This document shows positions 8,444 to 16,872 of a stretch of DNA of 57,581 nucleotides, in pieces. Under the pieces are notes generated by a model, which saw only the letters and a list, made by a program, of their open reading frames with translations, was not told the DNA's origin and did no database searches. The stretch is taken from the NCBI GenBank assembly GCA_016937855.1, contig JAFGVU010000170.1:1-57581 (forward strand), written 5' to 3'. The stretch comes from Bacteroidales bacterium. Lineage in GTDB: Bacteria > Bacteroidota > Bacteroidia > Bacteroidales > ML635J-15. Made by a program: the position numbers and the translations under genes. Position 1 is the stretch's first letter. Each line of letters opens with the position of its first letter.

Positions 8444-9208
8444 TTACAAACCGAATAAGGTTTTAGCATTTTTTGTAGTGATACTTGCAACTTTTTCGAA
8501 ATCTGTTTGTGTAAACTCAGCAATTTTATCTGCTATATATTTAAGGTATGCCGGCTCGTTTCGTTTTCCTCGTTTAGGGATAGGGCTTAAATATGGCGAG
8601 TCTGTTTCGAGCAATATTCGCTCAAGCGGGACTCCTTGAACCACTTCGGGCATGTTTGAATTTTTATATGTCAACACTCCACCTATGCCAATATAAAAAC
8701 CATAATCGATGACTTGTTTTGCTTGAGCAAGATTGCCCGGAAAACAATGAAACACTCCTTTAATTCCAGATGCAACATGTGGTTTAAGCACATCAATTAT
8801 TTCGTCAAACGAATTTCGACTGTGTATAATTAAAGGTAATCCATGTTTTTTTGACAACTCTATTTGAAAATCGAACACATATTGCTGCTCCGAAAAATAT
8901 GTTTTATCCCAGTACAAATCAATCCCCACCTCACCAATGGCAACAAAATCTGTTGGATCAAAATCGGCAAAAACTGATTGCAGTTCGCTTTTAAAATTCT
9001 GTTTTACTGATGTTGGATGCAACCCTAAAGCCATTTTAAAATATCCGGAATCGCTTTTAACAACCTGTTTCATTTTTGGAATACTCTCAGAGTCAATATT
9101 TGGCAAAACAATCGTACCAACACCACTGTTTTTCGCATTTTCTACAACTTCGAGTCTATCTTTATCAAATTCTTCGAGATAAATATGACTGTGGGTATCT
9201 ATAAGCAT
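8444..9208 (-). CDS. tatD: TatD-family metal-dependent DNase/hydrolase
   Basis: The 254 residues match the family's usual length. Metal-binding motifs of the TIM-barrel TatD family are visible: DTHSHIY near the N-terminus, GEVGIDLYWD, IIHSRNS, FHCFPGN and LLETDSPYLSP. By family knowledge it acts as a cytoplasmic 3'-5' exonuclease or deoxyribonuclease on Mg2+. It starts 1 bp after the stop of dprA, so the two share an mRNA. Confidence 0.95.
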   Translation of the reverse strand: MLIDTHSHIYLEEFDKDRLEVVENAKNSGVGTIVLPNIDSESIPKMKQVVKSDSGYFKMALGLHPTSVKQNFKSELQSVFADFDPTDFVAIGEVGIDLYWDKTYFSEQQYVFDFQIELSKKHGLPLIIHSRNSFDEIIDVLKPHVASGIKGVFHCFPGNLAQAKQVIDYGFYIGIGGVLTYKNSNMPEVVQGVPLERILLETDSPYLSPIPKRGKRNEPAYLKYIADKIAEFTQTDFEKVASITTKNAKTLFGL

Positions 9209-9209
9209 T

Positions 9210-10334
9210 TTATTTTGTTTTTAATGAAAATATTTTTCCCGGCAAGGCTCTAACTATGTTCTTAAACTCCAACTCCAACAAACTAAGACTAAGAATATCG
9301 GATTCTAAACCAGATTGACGACTTATGTTATCGATGTCGAGATATTCATATTTTTTAAGGACATCAACTATTTTAGTTTCGTTTTCGTTAAGATTTTCGA
9401 TAAGCTCGAGAACATTTATTTTGGTCATTTTATTTTTGCTAGACCAACCCATGATATACTCAATGTCTTCGAGCGATTCGAGCAAATGTGCTCTGTTGGT
9501 TTTAATTAGCTTATTTGGTCCTGAACTATAAACTGAATTTACGCTTCCCGGCACTGCAAAAACATCTCGGTTATAATGATTCGCTATATTTGCTGTAACT
9601 ATGCTACCACCTTTTAATCCAGACTCAACAATAATAAGTACATCAGCAATTCCAGCGACAATGCGGTTTCGTCTGACAAAATTTCCGGGATCGGTAATTG
9701 AGCTATGTGGGTAATCACTAATAACAGCCCCCCCCTCGTCAATAATTTTTTCGGCAACTCTTTTATGTATTGCCGGGTAAACAGTTTTTAGATTATGCCC
9801 AAATACTGCCCAGGTTTTTAACCCATGATGCATTGCTGCTTTGTGTGCAGCAACGTCGATACCATAAGCTAATCCGCTGACAATAATTGTTTCGGGATAT
9901 TTCTCAGCAATTTGACCAACAATTTTATCGCAAAAATATGTACCATATTTAGTTGCATTTCGTGTTCCGACAATACTAACTATCCTTGCAGAGTTAAAAT
10001 CAGGATTACCCTTATAATACAGGACTACCGGAGCATCGTCGCATTCGTGCAATCGTTTTGGATACTCTCTTTCGAGAAAGCTTACATACTCAACATCATT
10101 AGAGTAAATATATTCGAGCTCTTCATTTGCCAATTGCAAGGCAATAGAAAAGCCATTGTATAACTTTAATGCTGCAATTTTACCAATGCCCGGTGTTTTT
10201 TTAATATCACCTAGCTTTGCTTCAAATAAGTTTTTAGCAGATCCAAATCTGGATATTAACTTTCGAGCACTAACATCACCAATACCCGGCAAAAAAGAAA
10301 TTGCCAGATTATATAATCTTTCGTCTGAGGTCAT
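9210..10334 (-). CDS. dprA: DNA-processing protein DprA (Smf)
   Basis: This 374-residue protein has a helix-hairpin-helix/SAM-like N-terminus (about 1-60), an extended Rossmann DprA core with SIVGTRNATKYG, SGLAYGIDVAAHKAA and GLKGGSIVTANIAN, and a C-terminal winged-helix domain (about 310-370). DprA loads RecA on incoming single-stranded DNA during natural transformation. A run of eight G on the coding strand falls in the core, in the codons for DEGGAV. Its neighbours tatD and a small envelope gene lie tightly packed. Confidence 0.95.
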   Translation of the reverse strand: MTSDERLYNLAISFLPGIGDVSARKLISRFGSAKNLFEAKLGDIKKTPGIGKIAALKLYNGFSIALQLANEELEYIYSNDVEYVSFLEREYPKRLHECDDAPVVLYYKGNPDFNSARIVSIVGTRNATKYGTYFCDKIVGQIAEKYPETIIVSGLAYGIDVAAHKAAMHHGLKTWAVFGHNLKTVYPAIHKRVAEKIIDEGGAVISDYPHSSITDPGNFVRRNRIVAGIADVLIIVESGLKGGSIVTANIANHYNRDVFAVPGSVNSVYSSGPNKLIKTNRAHLLESLEDIEYIMGWSSKNKMTKINVLELIENLNENETKIVDVLKKYEYLDIDNISRQSGLESDILSLSLLELEFKNIVRALPGKIFSLKTK

Positions 10335-10337
10335 TAA

Positions 10338-10811
10338 TTATTTAAAAACATAACGTAGCGAGAGCGCTCCTTTTTGCCAATACCACACTCCAGGTAATAT
10401 ATTCAAAGAAGGAACTATATCTATACCAATGTTAATAGGAATTTCATCAAAAGTATATTCGATACCGAGAACAAGATCGGCACCAATTACAGGAGTACTG
10501 GAGTATGTTCCCCAATTCGCAGGATAATGATTAGATCCATAAAACCCGACATGACCACCAAAGCCATAAAATAATGCAAGATTATCGACACCAAATATAT
10601 CACCTGAGTGAATTTCGTACAATGCAGTAAAATTCAATCCCTGATAGTGTGTCCCTAAGATAAAATCAAAAGCAGTTCCTCCACTTACAAAAGTTTTAAG
10701 AGTTATACCTTGAATAACTCCACCTCTTAACCCGACAGCAGCATTATAATCCTGTGCACTTGCACTGTATCCTACAATGATTAAAGCCATCAAAACAATA
10801 AATTTTTTCAT
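10338..10811 (-). CDS. Small secreted or outer-membrane beta-barrel-like protein
   Basis: This 157-residue protein has a signal peptide (1-19, cleavage after SASA/Q) followed by alternating aromatic/Gly-rich strands (GLRGGVIQGITLKTF, LALFYGFGGHVGFYG) and ends in Phe-Lys after an aromatic-rich strand. This looks like a small outer-membrane beta-barrel. It lies 3 bp upstream of dprA and 6 bp downstream of the next gene. No specific family is recognised. Confidence 0.75.
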   Translation of the reverse strand: MKKFIVLMALIIVGYSASAQDYNAAVGLRGGVIQGITLKTFVSGGTAFDFILGTHYQGLNFTALYEIHSGDIFGVDNLALFYGFGGHVGFYGSNHYPANWGTYSSTPVIGADLVLGIEYTFDEIPINIGIDIVPSLNILPGVWYWQKGALSLRYVFK

Positions 10812-10817
10812 ACTATA

Positions 10818-11273
10818 CTATTTATTAATATTAGACAATTCGTTTAAAATTTCATTTATCTCCCTTTTTGACAATACTGTTACACTAACAGGTTTAAATT
10901 TAGCTACACCTTGCTGCGACCTAACATAAAGAAATAAGCTTTTACTTAAACCAAAAAAACCGGTCTTTAGTTCAGCTTTAACAAAATCGCGTCTGGGGAT
11001 TTCGATAGAATAATTACCTGCTGATAAAGGACGTAAAGGAATATACCTTATAATTATTTTAGGACCATCGGTATTATAATAGATATAATTGTAATTCTTC
11101 ACAAAGACAAAAGCCATAAAAAGAAAATAAATAGCGGCAAGAAAAAATGATAGAACGTACTTCTCAGACCACGAAAAAATTACACTTATTACGATTAGAG
11201 CGACAAGAATAAGAGAGGCTAACATAACTCCAAGCTTTATTCGTGCAGATATTTCTTTAGTATTAATTACCAT
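10818..11273 (-). CDS. Two-TM membrane protein, PH-like periplasmic or cytoplasmic tail
   Basis: At 151 residues from the ATG chosen here it has two adjacent membrane helices (about 12-34 and 42-62) and a beta-rich C-terminal domain (YYNTDGPKIIIRYIPL, EIPRRDFVKAEL) resembling bacterial PH/YdbT-like domains. The reading frame extends upstream to a TTG at 11300, but that TTG is the end of a TATTTTTG promoter box (11298-11305), so the ATG at 11273 is preferred. Function unknown. Confidence 0.7.
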   Translation of the reverse strand: MVINTKEISARIKLGVMLASLILVALIVISVIFSWSEKYVLSFFLAAIYFLFMAFVFVKNYNYIYYNTDGPKIIIRYIPLRPLSAGNYSIEIPRRDFVKAELKTGFFGLSKSLFLYVRSQQGVAKFKPVSVTVLSKREINEILNELSNINK

Positions 11274-11297
11274 AATTTTATCTATTTGTTGAATGCC

Positions 11298-11305
11298 CAA
11301 AAATA
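11298..11305 (-). promoter_or_regulatory. TAnnTTTG -7 box for the minus-strand 10818-11273 gene
   Basis: Minus-strand TATTTTTG matches the Bacteroidota housekeeping -7 element. It lies about 25 bp before the ATG at 11273, leaving a leader of roughly 17 nt. No convincing -33 TTTG was found. Confidence 0.5.
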
Positions 11306-11541
11306 AGATTTTAATTTCAGTTTAAACCATTTTAATATGATTTTTTACCACTAAAAGATGCTAATTAGAAAAAAAAACATATAAATATTAGTAAGAAAAC
11401 ATATAAATATTTTGTTTGATGGTTTTTTTTTGTATTTTTACATGTTGCTTTGAAAGAAATCAACAGGATATGAACAATTTTTTTAACAATTGAGTATTTT
11501 TTTGTTAAAAAAAGAATTTAATTTAATTTTTTTTGTATTTA
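11306..11541. other. AT-rich divergent intergenic region
   Basis: The spacer between divergent genes is very AT-rich with long T and A runs and a near-repeat of ACATATAAATATT (two copies near 11378 and 11399). No ORF or RNA gene is supported. It carries the divergent promoters reported separately. Confidence 0.35.
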
Positions 11542-11573
11542 TTTGTAAAATATTAAAAAAGAATTTACTTTTG
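11542..11573 (+). promoter_or_regulatory. Promoter of the 11604 lipoprotein gene
   Basis: TTTG, 20 bp spacer, TACTTTTG: close to the Bacteroidota consensus. It predicts transcription starting near 11580, about 25 nt before the ATG. Confidence 0.65.
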
Positions 11574-11603
11574 TACAAATTGACACAGTAAGCAAGATAT
11601 ATT

Positions 11604-12377
11604 ATGAACGCAACAAAAAAGCATTTAACATTGGTATTGCTAGGATTGATAATTATCCTTCCCATTTTTACAACCAGCTGTTTTAAGAAAGGCTCTGAAG
11701 ACCCATTTGTATCGATTTATACTCGAAAGGCGAGAGTTGTTGGTGAATGGGAGATTCAATCATTGAGATGGGAAATAAGAAGTGATGATGAAATTGAAGA
11801 ATTGCTCACAACTACAACTATTACTGATAAAACCACATGGTACAGAGAAATACAAATAGTTGGAACTGACAGTATTCGTGAATTCGACGGAGAAGTTCTT
11901 GAAGGTAGGAATAAAATTGTATTTTACGATGATGGTCGTTTTACACAAACACTTGAATATGAATATGATGTTGACTCTATAGATGCAACTAATGAAGACA
12001 TTTCTATAACAACGACCTATAAAGTTCAAGAATCTATGAATGGAACATGGAATTTCTTAAAAAACATCGATGATTATAAAAACAAAGAAAGACTTGCTTT
12101 AGTTGTAGAAGACTCAAAATCAAAAACTTTCGTATATCAGTTAATTGTTTCTGATGAAGATGAGAATACTCCAGTTCCAAGCCTAATTTCCACTTATGCT
12201 AGTTCACAGGCATACGAAAATGGGCAGTATAGTACAATCTGGACTTTAAGAATGTTAAAGAACAAACAAATTATTATGGATCAGGATATTGAAAGTTTTG
12301 AAGTTATAACCATTAATGAATTAGGAAATTCTTATACTGAAATTGGTTTCAAAACTCAAACCTTAGTTAGAGAATAA
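11604..12377 (+). CDS. Lipoprotein with lipocalin-like fold, unknown function
   Basis: This 257-residue protein has a lipoprotein signal ending in TTSC (lipid-modified Cys26). The mature start VVGEWEIQSLRWEI resembles the first strand of the lipocalin-like domains found in many Bacteroidota lipoproteins. The rest is beta-rich and Thr/Glu-rich with no catalytic motif. It is a single-gene unit with its own promoter and a bidirectional terminator shared with the convergent glycosyltransferase gene. Function not recognised. Confidence 0.8.
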   Translation: MNATKKHLTLVLLGLIIILPIFTTSCFKKGSEDPFVSIYTRKARVVGEWEIQSLRWEIRSDDEIEELLTTTTITDKTTWYREIQIVGTDSIREFDGEVLEGRNKIVFYDDGRFTQTLEYEYDVDSIDATNEDISITTTYKVQESMNGTWNFLKNIDDYKNKERLALVVEDSKSKTFVYQLIVSDEDENTPVPSLISTYASSQAYENGQYSTIWTLRMLKNKQIIMDQDIESFEVITINELGNSYTEIGFKTQTLVRE

Positions 12378-12394
12378 CAAAAGTTTTACGATAT

Positions 12395-12432
12395 AAAAAA
12401 GAGGTCTCAATGTTGAGGCCTTTTTTATTTTA
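12395..12432. terminator. Bidirectional terminator between convergent genes
   Basis: GGTCTCAA pairs with TTGAGGCC (one G-U/mismatch position) around a TG loop, with A6 on the left and T6ATTTTA on the right. It serves the plus-strand lipoprotein gene and probably, before the insertion described next, the minus-strand glycosyltransferase gene as well. Confidence 0.8.
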
Positions 12433-12641
12433 AGGTTCTACCATTATTTTAATGGAAGATTTCTGTTTAGTAAATTAAAATATGTGATTTTACCGAATTC
12501 GCCAACGCGCCCTTTTTTCCTAAAGGAACCATTCGCTCAACTGCTATCTGTTATGCTGTGTGTAAGGCTCCCTTTAAGAGGGAACATAGGGTGCGGGATG
12601 GCAAAAAGCATATTTTGACCACTAAAATAGTGGTAGAACCT
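12433..12641. mobile_element. MITE-like 209-bp element with terminal inverted repeats and 6-bp target duplication
   Basis: The ends are inverted repeats beginning AGGTTCTACC and continuing into a palindrome, CCATTATTTTAATGG on the left and CCACTATTTTAGTGG (minus-strand reading) on the right: 21 of 23 positions match. Both outer flanks read ATTTTA (12427-12432 and 12642-12647), consistent with a 6-bp target-site duplication. A second shorter match (AAAATATG/CATATTTT) lies inside each end. The interior has a higher GC content than its flanks and no ORF. The right end supplies the last two bases of the TAG stop codon of the neighbouring glycosyltransferase. No transposase is present, so it would be non-autonomous. 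Confidence 0.6.
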
Positions 12642-13512
12642 ATTTTAACAGTTTGTAGTTTTTATATTGTCCAAAACTAAAACCGAAGTTTTCCAGAAAC
12701 TTTTTAAACTTATCTTTCATTTTCATCTTGTTACAAGAGAGGTCATAATCGAACTGCCAGTTTGTGTGAGATATTCTATCTATCATGACTTTGGGGTGTG
12801 TTCCTTCAAACTTTTTTAGCACATCTATTTCGCTATAGTCAAATTCCTCAGCTTTTCGAACATTTTTCTCTATCCATTGGTCGTCGTGCCAAAGTTTGTT
12901 AAACTCTTCTTGTTTCTTTTGCATTGCGGCAGGATCTTTTACCCAGCCATAATGATATATATATGCATCTATAGGTTTAACAAACAACATCTTGTCATCG
13001 TCCTTACGAAAGCCCTGTGCATCGCGAAAAGAATATATGTTTTTGTTGTTTCTTACGATTCTAATTTCGTTGCGATACCATCTGTAAGATTCACCAACAT
13101 AATCATAAGAACCATAAAAATGCTTGTATTTAAAAAGCAAACCATCGACTTTGTGATTTGGCAAATGCTCCAGCATTGCGGTCTTAATCGTGCTGTGATA
13201 CTTTTCATGAACCACTTCATCGCCCTGAATATAAAAACACCAATCGTACTCTAAACCTATTGCCTGAAAAGCTTTATCGGTTTCAACAGCCAGTACTCTC
13301 CCACCCTTGCGCAAAGTATCGTCCCATATAGTTTCGACAATCTCAATTTTCTCGGGCGCAATGCTTTTAATTAGACCAAGAGTATCATCTTCGGAATTAC
13401 CAACAGCAACGACCATTTTATCGCACAAAGGCAAAACAGACAGAATAGATTCCTTTACAGGATAGTCAAACTTTAGGGCATTTCTAATAAATGTAAAACC
13501 GCAAACTTTCAT
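12640..13512 (-). CDS. Family-2-like glycosyltransferase
   Basis: At 290 residues the N-terminus FTFIRNALKFDYPVKESI and the motifs MVVAVGNSEDDT and YIQGDEVVHEK (acidic nucleotide-sugar/metal site in place of DxD) fit a GT-A, family-2-like transferase that uses a nucleotide sugar in the cytoplasm. The acceptor is unknown. It is the last gene of the operon running from mlaE, 15 bp after the previous stop. Its own TAG stop is completed by the inserted MITE-like element; removing the element and one target copy restores TAA at the same codon, so the protein is unchanged. Confidence 0.85.
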   Translation of the reverse strand: MKVCGFTFIRNALKFDYPVKESILSVLPLCDKMVVAVGNSEDDTLGLIKSIAPEKIEIVETIWDDTLRKGGRVLAVETDKAFQAIGLEYDWCFYIQGDEVVHEKYHSTIKTAMLEHLPNHKVDGLLFKYKHFYGSYDYVGESYRWYRNEIRIVRNNKNIYSFRDAQGFRKDDDKMLFVKPIDAYIYHYGWVKDPAAMQKKQEEFNKLWHDDQWIEKNVRKAEEFDYSEIDVLKKFEGTHPKVMIDRISHTNWQFDYDLSCNKMKMKDKFKKFLENFGFSFGQYKNYKLLK

Positions 13513-13527
13513 AACTATTTTTTTCCA

Positions 13528-14613
13528 TTATTTAAGGCACAAATCTAATACTTTTTTCAGATTCTCTGAATCGTAGGGATAATCCCAATATGAATTGGGT
13601 TCTATATGCTCAATATTTAGTATAGCAATCTCGTTCTGTTGGCATGCAACAAAGCCAAATCTTGAAACAAAGTTTTCGGCTAAATACTCCTGTTCGGGCT
13701 GCCCGGGTGTTGGAACAAGAACAGCTTTTCGATTGCAAGCGGCAAGATCCATCAGACTTGAGTATCCACTTCTGCAAATAATAACAGGAGTAGTTTTAAT
13801 TAAATAAAACAATTCATTATCATCAGGATTATTATAGACAATCATATTATTCGGGAAAATCTCATTCTGCTCAGATTTATTTAGCACACCACGCACAATT
13901 GCAATTTTTTTATCTGAATTTCTAAATTTGTCAATAACAATCCTCTCAAAACTTGTACGCTGAGGTTCCGGTCCTGAAAAAAGGACTAAGACATCTGCTT
14001 TCTTAACATTATGAACATTCTCTGCTAGTTTCATTTCCGAGAAACGAGATAAAACTCCAATATAATGATTTTTTTGGTTCAATTCTGCTCGAGCCAATAA
14101 ACCTGCCATAGATTGGGCTCCGTAATTATCAGGAATCAAGCAGTAGTCAAACTTGTCCAGAAGCTTACGATGAGCTAGTCTTACCAATCGTCCAGAAAGA
14201 GACCTTGGTTTACGAGTTAGCACATTAAATTGATGAGTAATATAAATAGATTTAATATCATTTGAAAACAATCCGGGTCTATTGTCAGATATCACAACAT
14301 CAAATTTATGATCCTGAATTATCTTTTTCAATACACGCTTGTCATGCAAAATCCCTTTAGTGAAGCTAAAAAAACTAATGGCAAAACCTGCGCCTATTGC
14401 CTGTTTCTTTCCATATTTTATTGTTGGAGAAGAAATTGTAATAAAATCTTCGTCACTAAAATACCTATGCAAATACTCTACAGAAGTTCCACTACCACCA
14501 ATTTTAACTTCATGCCCCATCGAAATCAGTGTTCTGATTATTGGGATAATTCTACTAGCATGTCCCAACCCCCAATTTAATGGACTAATCATTATTCTTA
14601 GTTTTTTCGCCAT
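13528..14613 (-). CDS. GT-B (family 28/MurG-like) glycosyltransferase
   Basis: The 361-residue protein has the N-terminal motif PLNWGLGHASRIIPII, typical of GT-B enzymes with a Gly-rich first loop. In the C-terminal half, CRSGYSSLMDLAACNRKAVLVPTPGQPEQEYLA-type sequence matches the nucleotide-sugar-binding region of MurG-like glycosyltransferases. It is not MurG itself: it lacks the GG-S-GA pattern near the centre. The donor and acceptor cannot be told. The start overlaps the stop of the amidohydrolase gene by 1 base. Confidence 0.85.
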   Translation of the reverse strand: MAKKLRIMISPLNWGLGHASRIIPIIRTLISMGHEVKIGGSGTSVEYLHRYFSDEDFITISSPTIKYGKKQAIGAGFAISFFSFTKGILHDKRVLKKIIQDHKFDVVISDNRPGLFSNDIKSIYITHQFNVLTRKPRSLSGRLVRLAHRKLLDKFDYCLIPDNYGAQSMAGLLARAELNQKNHYIGVLSRFSEMKLAENVHNVKKADVLVLFSGPEPQRTSFERIVIDKFRNSDKKIAIVRGVLNKSEQNEIFPNNMIVYNNPDDNELFYLIKTTPVIICRSGYSSLMDLAACNRKAVLVPTPGQPEQEYLAENFVSRFGFVACQQNEIAILNIEHIEPNSYWDYPYDSENLKKVLDLCLK

Positions 14614-15758
14614 TATATCAGTCTCTTTATTGTGCTAGAACCAACAAGCATTCTATTGCTTAAATCGACATCCTCTATTAGTATTATTCCAGGTTGTTTC
14701 CCAATTTCAAAACTTCCATATCTATCATCACAATTTAATGCTTTTGCACCATTTATTGTAGATGCTTTTAGTAATTGTGACAAGTTTAAAAATGGATACT
14801 CCTCCATCAATATTTTGAGTTCGGACAAAATACAAAGTTTATCATTTGATACTAGCGAATCTGTCCCGACTACAAATTCATCTGCAATCTTGTTGACAAA
14901 ACTATGCGATGGCAAGCTATTGTGAAGATATAGATTTGATTTTGGGCATATGCAATAAACAACTCTATCTGGATTTAAAAATCTGTCTTCGGCAAAAACA
15001 TTATGAACAGAGATTATTTTAGTATTCTCAAACGCGTCAATAAGTGCAGTCAATTGTGAGATATTATTTACCACTGGCAAGTACCCCGAATAAATAGATC
15101 TCATCAACTTAAAAAGATTATTTTGATGCCCGCTAAACAACTCAAGTTCTTCTAATGATTCCAGAAAATGTAAGCTAATTAGACTTTGTTCACTATCTCT
15201 AACAAGCCTGTAAAGGTCTTTACTAATAGAGTAAAGTGAGTGTAAAGTCAAATTTGCAACTAAACCTGCCTCAGCAAACCGATTTCTTATTTCGCGAGCG
15301 TTTTCATAAATCGCGTTTGCCTTTTGAGGATCAAGACCAAAAATCTCAACAAATGTATGATAATGGATTTTCGAGTCCTTTTTAATGATTAAAGTGTCTT
15401 GACTATTGGAAATGTCACCAACAACGGAAATTCCATTTTCGAACATTAATCTATCCTGTAACTTAATCGCATTAACATCCTGCTGATTGTGACGAGAATC
15501 CCTAATGTTCTTAATAAAACCACTCATAGTCTTTTGCTTTCCATCGAATTTCGAACGACTAGAAAGCTCCAAATGAGAATGTGTGTTAACAAAACCCGGA
15601 CAAATTATTCCATTGTAAAAAAACATATCGGGTTTTTCGGTTAGTGCCTCGTTTTCGCCAGACACGTATTGAATAATCCCTTTATTATCGACGCTTACAT
15701 AAGCATTTTTAATAAGATTATATCCGTCAAAAATCAGATTTGCAGCAAAATGGGGCAT
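14613..15758 (-). CDS. Amidohydrolase-superfamily deaminase (SsnA/ATZ-TRZ type)
   Basis: This 381-residue protein shows the superfamily metal-site motif VNTHSHLELS, then SLHFLES, ISVHNVFAED and the final metal Asp in VGTDSLVSND. An N-terminal beta-sandwich starts FDGYNLIKNAYVSV. By family it is a cytoplasmic Zn2+/Fe2+ hydrolase acting on a purine, guanine, triazine or futalosine-type substrate; the sequence alone does not tell which. A link to menaquinone synthesis (aminofutalosine deaminase) is possible but unsupported by neighbours. It overlaps both adjacent genes by one base. Confidence 0.85.
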   Translation of the reverse strand: MPHFAANLIFDGYNLIKNAYVSVDNKGIIQYVSGENEALTEKPDMFFYNGIICPGFVNTHSHLELSSRSKFDGKQKTMSGFIKNIRDSRHNQQDVNAIKLQDRLMFENGISVVGDISNSQDTLIIKKDSKIHYHTFVEIFGLDPQKANAIYENAREIRNRFAEAGLVANLTLHSLYSISKDLYRLVRDSEQSLISLHFLESLEELELFSGHQNNLFKLMRSIYSGYLPVVNNISQLTALIDAFENTKIISVHNVFAEDRFLNPDRVVYCICPKSNLYLHNSLPSHSFVNKIADEFVVGTDSLVSNDKLCILSELKILMEEYPFLNLSQLLKASTINGAKALNCDDRYGSFEIGKQPGIILIEDVDLSNRMLVGSSTIKRLI

Positions 15759-16120
15759 TATTTATATATTTCTCCTTCAGCTATATGAAATTTACTAATA
15801 ACGCGGTCGTAAATTGCGTTTAACGTATCGAGGTGATTATGCGTGTAATACAGTAAAGTTTGATCAAAATCCACACGCGAAAAGTTATATTTATCGTATA
15901 TACTTTGGTAAATAAGACTATCGACAACAGAGTTATCTTTTGTTTTTAAAATTTTTGATGTAATAATTGCATCTGCTAAATGAATATCGTAAATCATTAG
16001 TTCCAATGTATCCTGAGGCACGACATTTTTCCCGCTGTCTTCTTCATACTTAGGTTCAGGCATACATGCGAAAAACATAGTAATAATAAATATGACAATT
16101 ATTGTCAAAGGTTTTTTCAT
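15758..16120 (-). CDS. DUF4296 lipoprotein
   Basis: At 120 residues it has a lipoprotein signal (MFFAC, Cys19) followed by the DUF4296 pattern: MIYDIHLADAIITSK, YDKYNFSRVDFDQTLLYYTHN and LDTLNAIYDRV. The function of this Bacteroidota-specific family is unknown. It overlaps mlaF by 4 bp, so it is translationally coupled to the Mla transporter and could be an envelope partner; that is inference. Confidence 0.85.
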   Translation of the reverse strand: MKKPLTIIVIFIITMFFACMPEPKYEEDSGKNVVPQDTLELMIYDIHLADAIITSKILKTKDNSVVDSLIYQSIYDKYNFSRVDFDQTLLYYTHNHLDTLNAIYDRVISKFHIAEGEIYK

Positions 16121-16872
16121 TTTACTGCTATTTTAATTTTTTTGTACAATTCTGATGCAAAAACAAATTCATTTAACTCTACATTATCTGAATAAAAAAT
16201 ATCATCTCTGCCTCCATTCCACCAGTTCTCTCCTTTATGAATAAAATAAATATTGTCGGCAATTTCCATAACCGAGTTCATGTCATGAGTATTAACAACA
16301 GTAGTTGTATTGTACTCTATTGTAATTTCGCGTATTAACCTATCGATAAGTATTGCAGTTTGTGGATCTAATCCTGAGTTTGGTTCATCACAAAACAAAT
16401 ACTTTGGATTCAACACTATTGCACGAGCAATAGAAACCCTTTTTTGCATTCCACCGCTAATCTCGGCAGGAAAAAGTTTATGGGCATCTTTAATATTAAC
16501 CCTTTCGAGACAAAAATCAACACGTTTTTGCTTTTCGGCTTTAGTCATTTTAGTAAATAAATCGAGAGGGAATCTGATATTATCTTCGACAGTTGATGAA
16601 GTAAACAAAGCTCCCCCTTGAAAAACCATACCAATTTCTTGCCTTATTTCGCGTTTGAATTTAATCTTTGCTTTAGTAAACTCTCGCCTATCGAAGAAAA
16701 TTTCGCCTTCATCAGGCATGTGTAATCCAATAACAGATTTCAACAAAACTGTTTTACCAGAGCCACTTTTCCCAATCACCATACTGATTTTCCCAGGTTC
16801 AAAAATTACGTCTATATTCTTTAGAACCTTTTGGTCGTTAAAACTTTTTGATATGTTTTTAACCTCGATCAT
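16117..16872 (-). CDS. mlaF: ABC transporter ATPase, MlaF-like
   Basis: This 251-residue protein has Walker A GKSGSGKT, signature SGGMQKRVSIARAI, Walker B YLFCDEPNSGLDP and a His switch (VNTHDMNSV). SGGMQKR is typical of MlaF-type ATPases for outer-membrane lipid asymmetry. It overlaps the MlaE permease gene by 4 bp. No MCE-domain MlaD gene lies in the operon; it may be elsewhere in the genome. Confidence 0.93.
   Translation of the reverse strand: MIEVKNISKSFNDQKVLKNIDVIFEPGKISMVIGKSGSGKTVLLKSVIGLHMPDEGEIFFDRREFTKAKIKFKREIRQEIGMVFQGGALFTSSTVEDNIRFPLDLFTKMTKAEKQKRVDFCLERVNIKDAHKLFPAEISGGMQKRVSIARAIVLNPKYLFCDEPNSGLDPQTAILIDRLIREITIEYNTTTVVNTHDMNSVMEIADNIYFIHKGENWWNGGRDDIFYSDNVELNEFVFASELYKKIKIAVK

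Noticed and set aside
11483-11665. 60-codon minus-strand frame in the divergent spacer
   Set aside because: It is Asn/Lys/Phe-rich AT-biased sequence overlapping the real promoter and start of the lipoprotein gene.
12456-12618. Degenerate gene inside the MITE-like element
   Set aside because: All six frames are broken by stops within about 40 codons and nothing resembles a transposase fragment.
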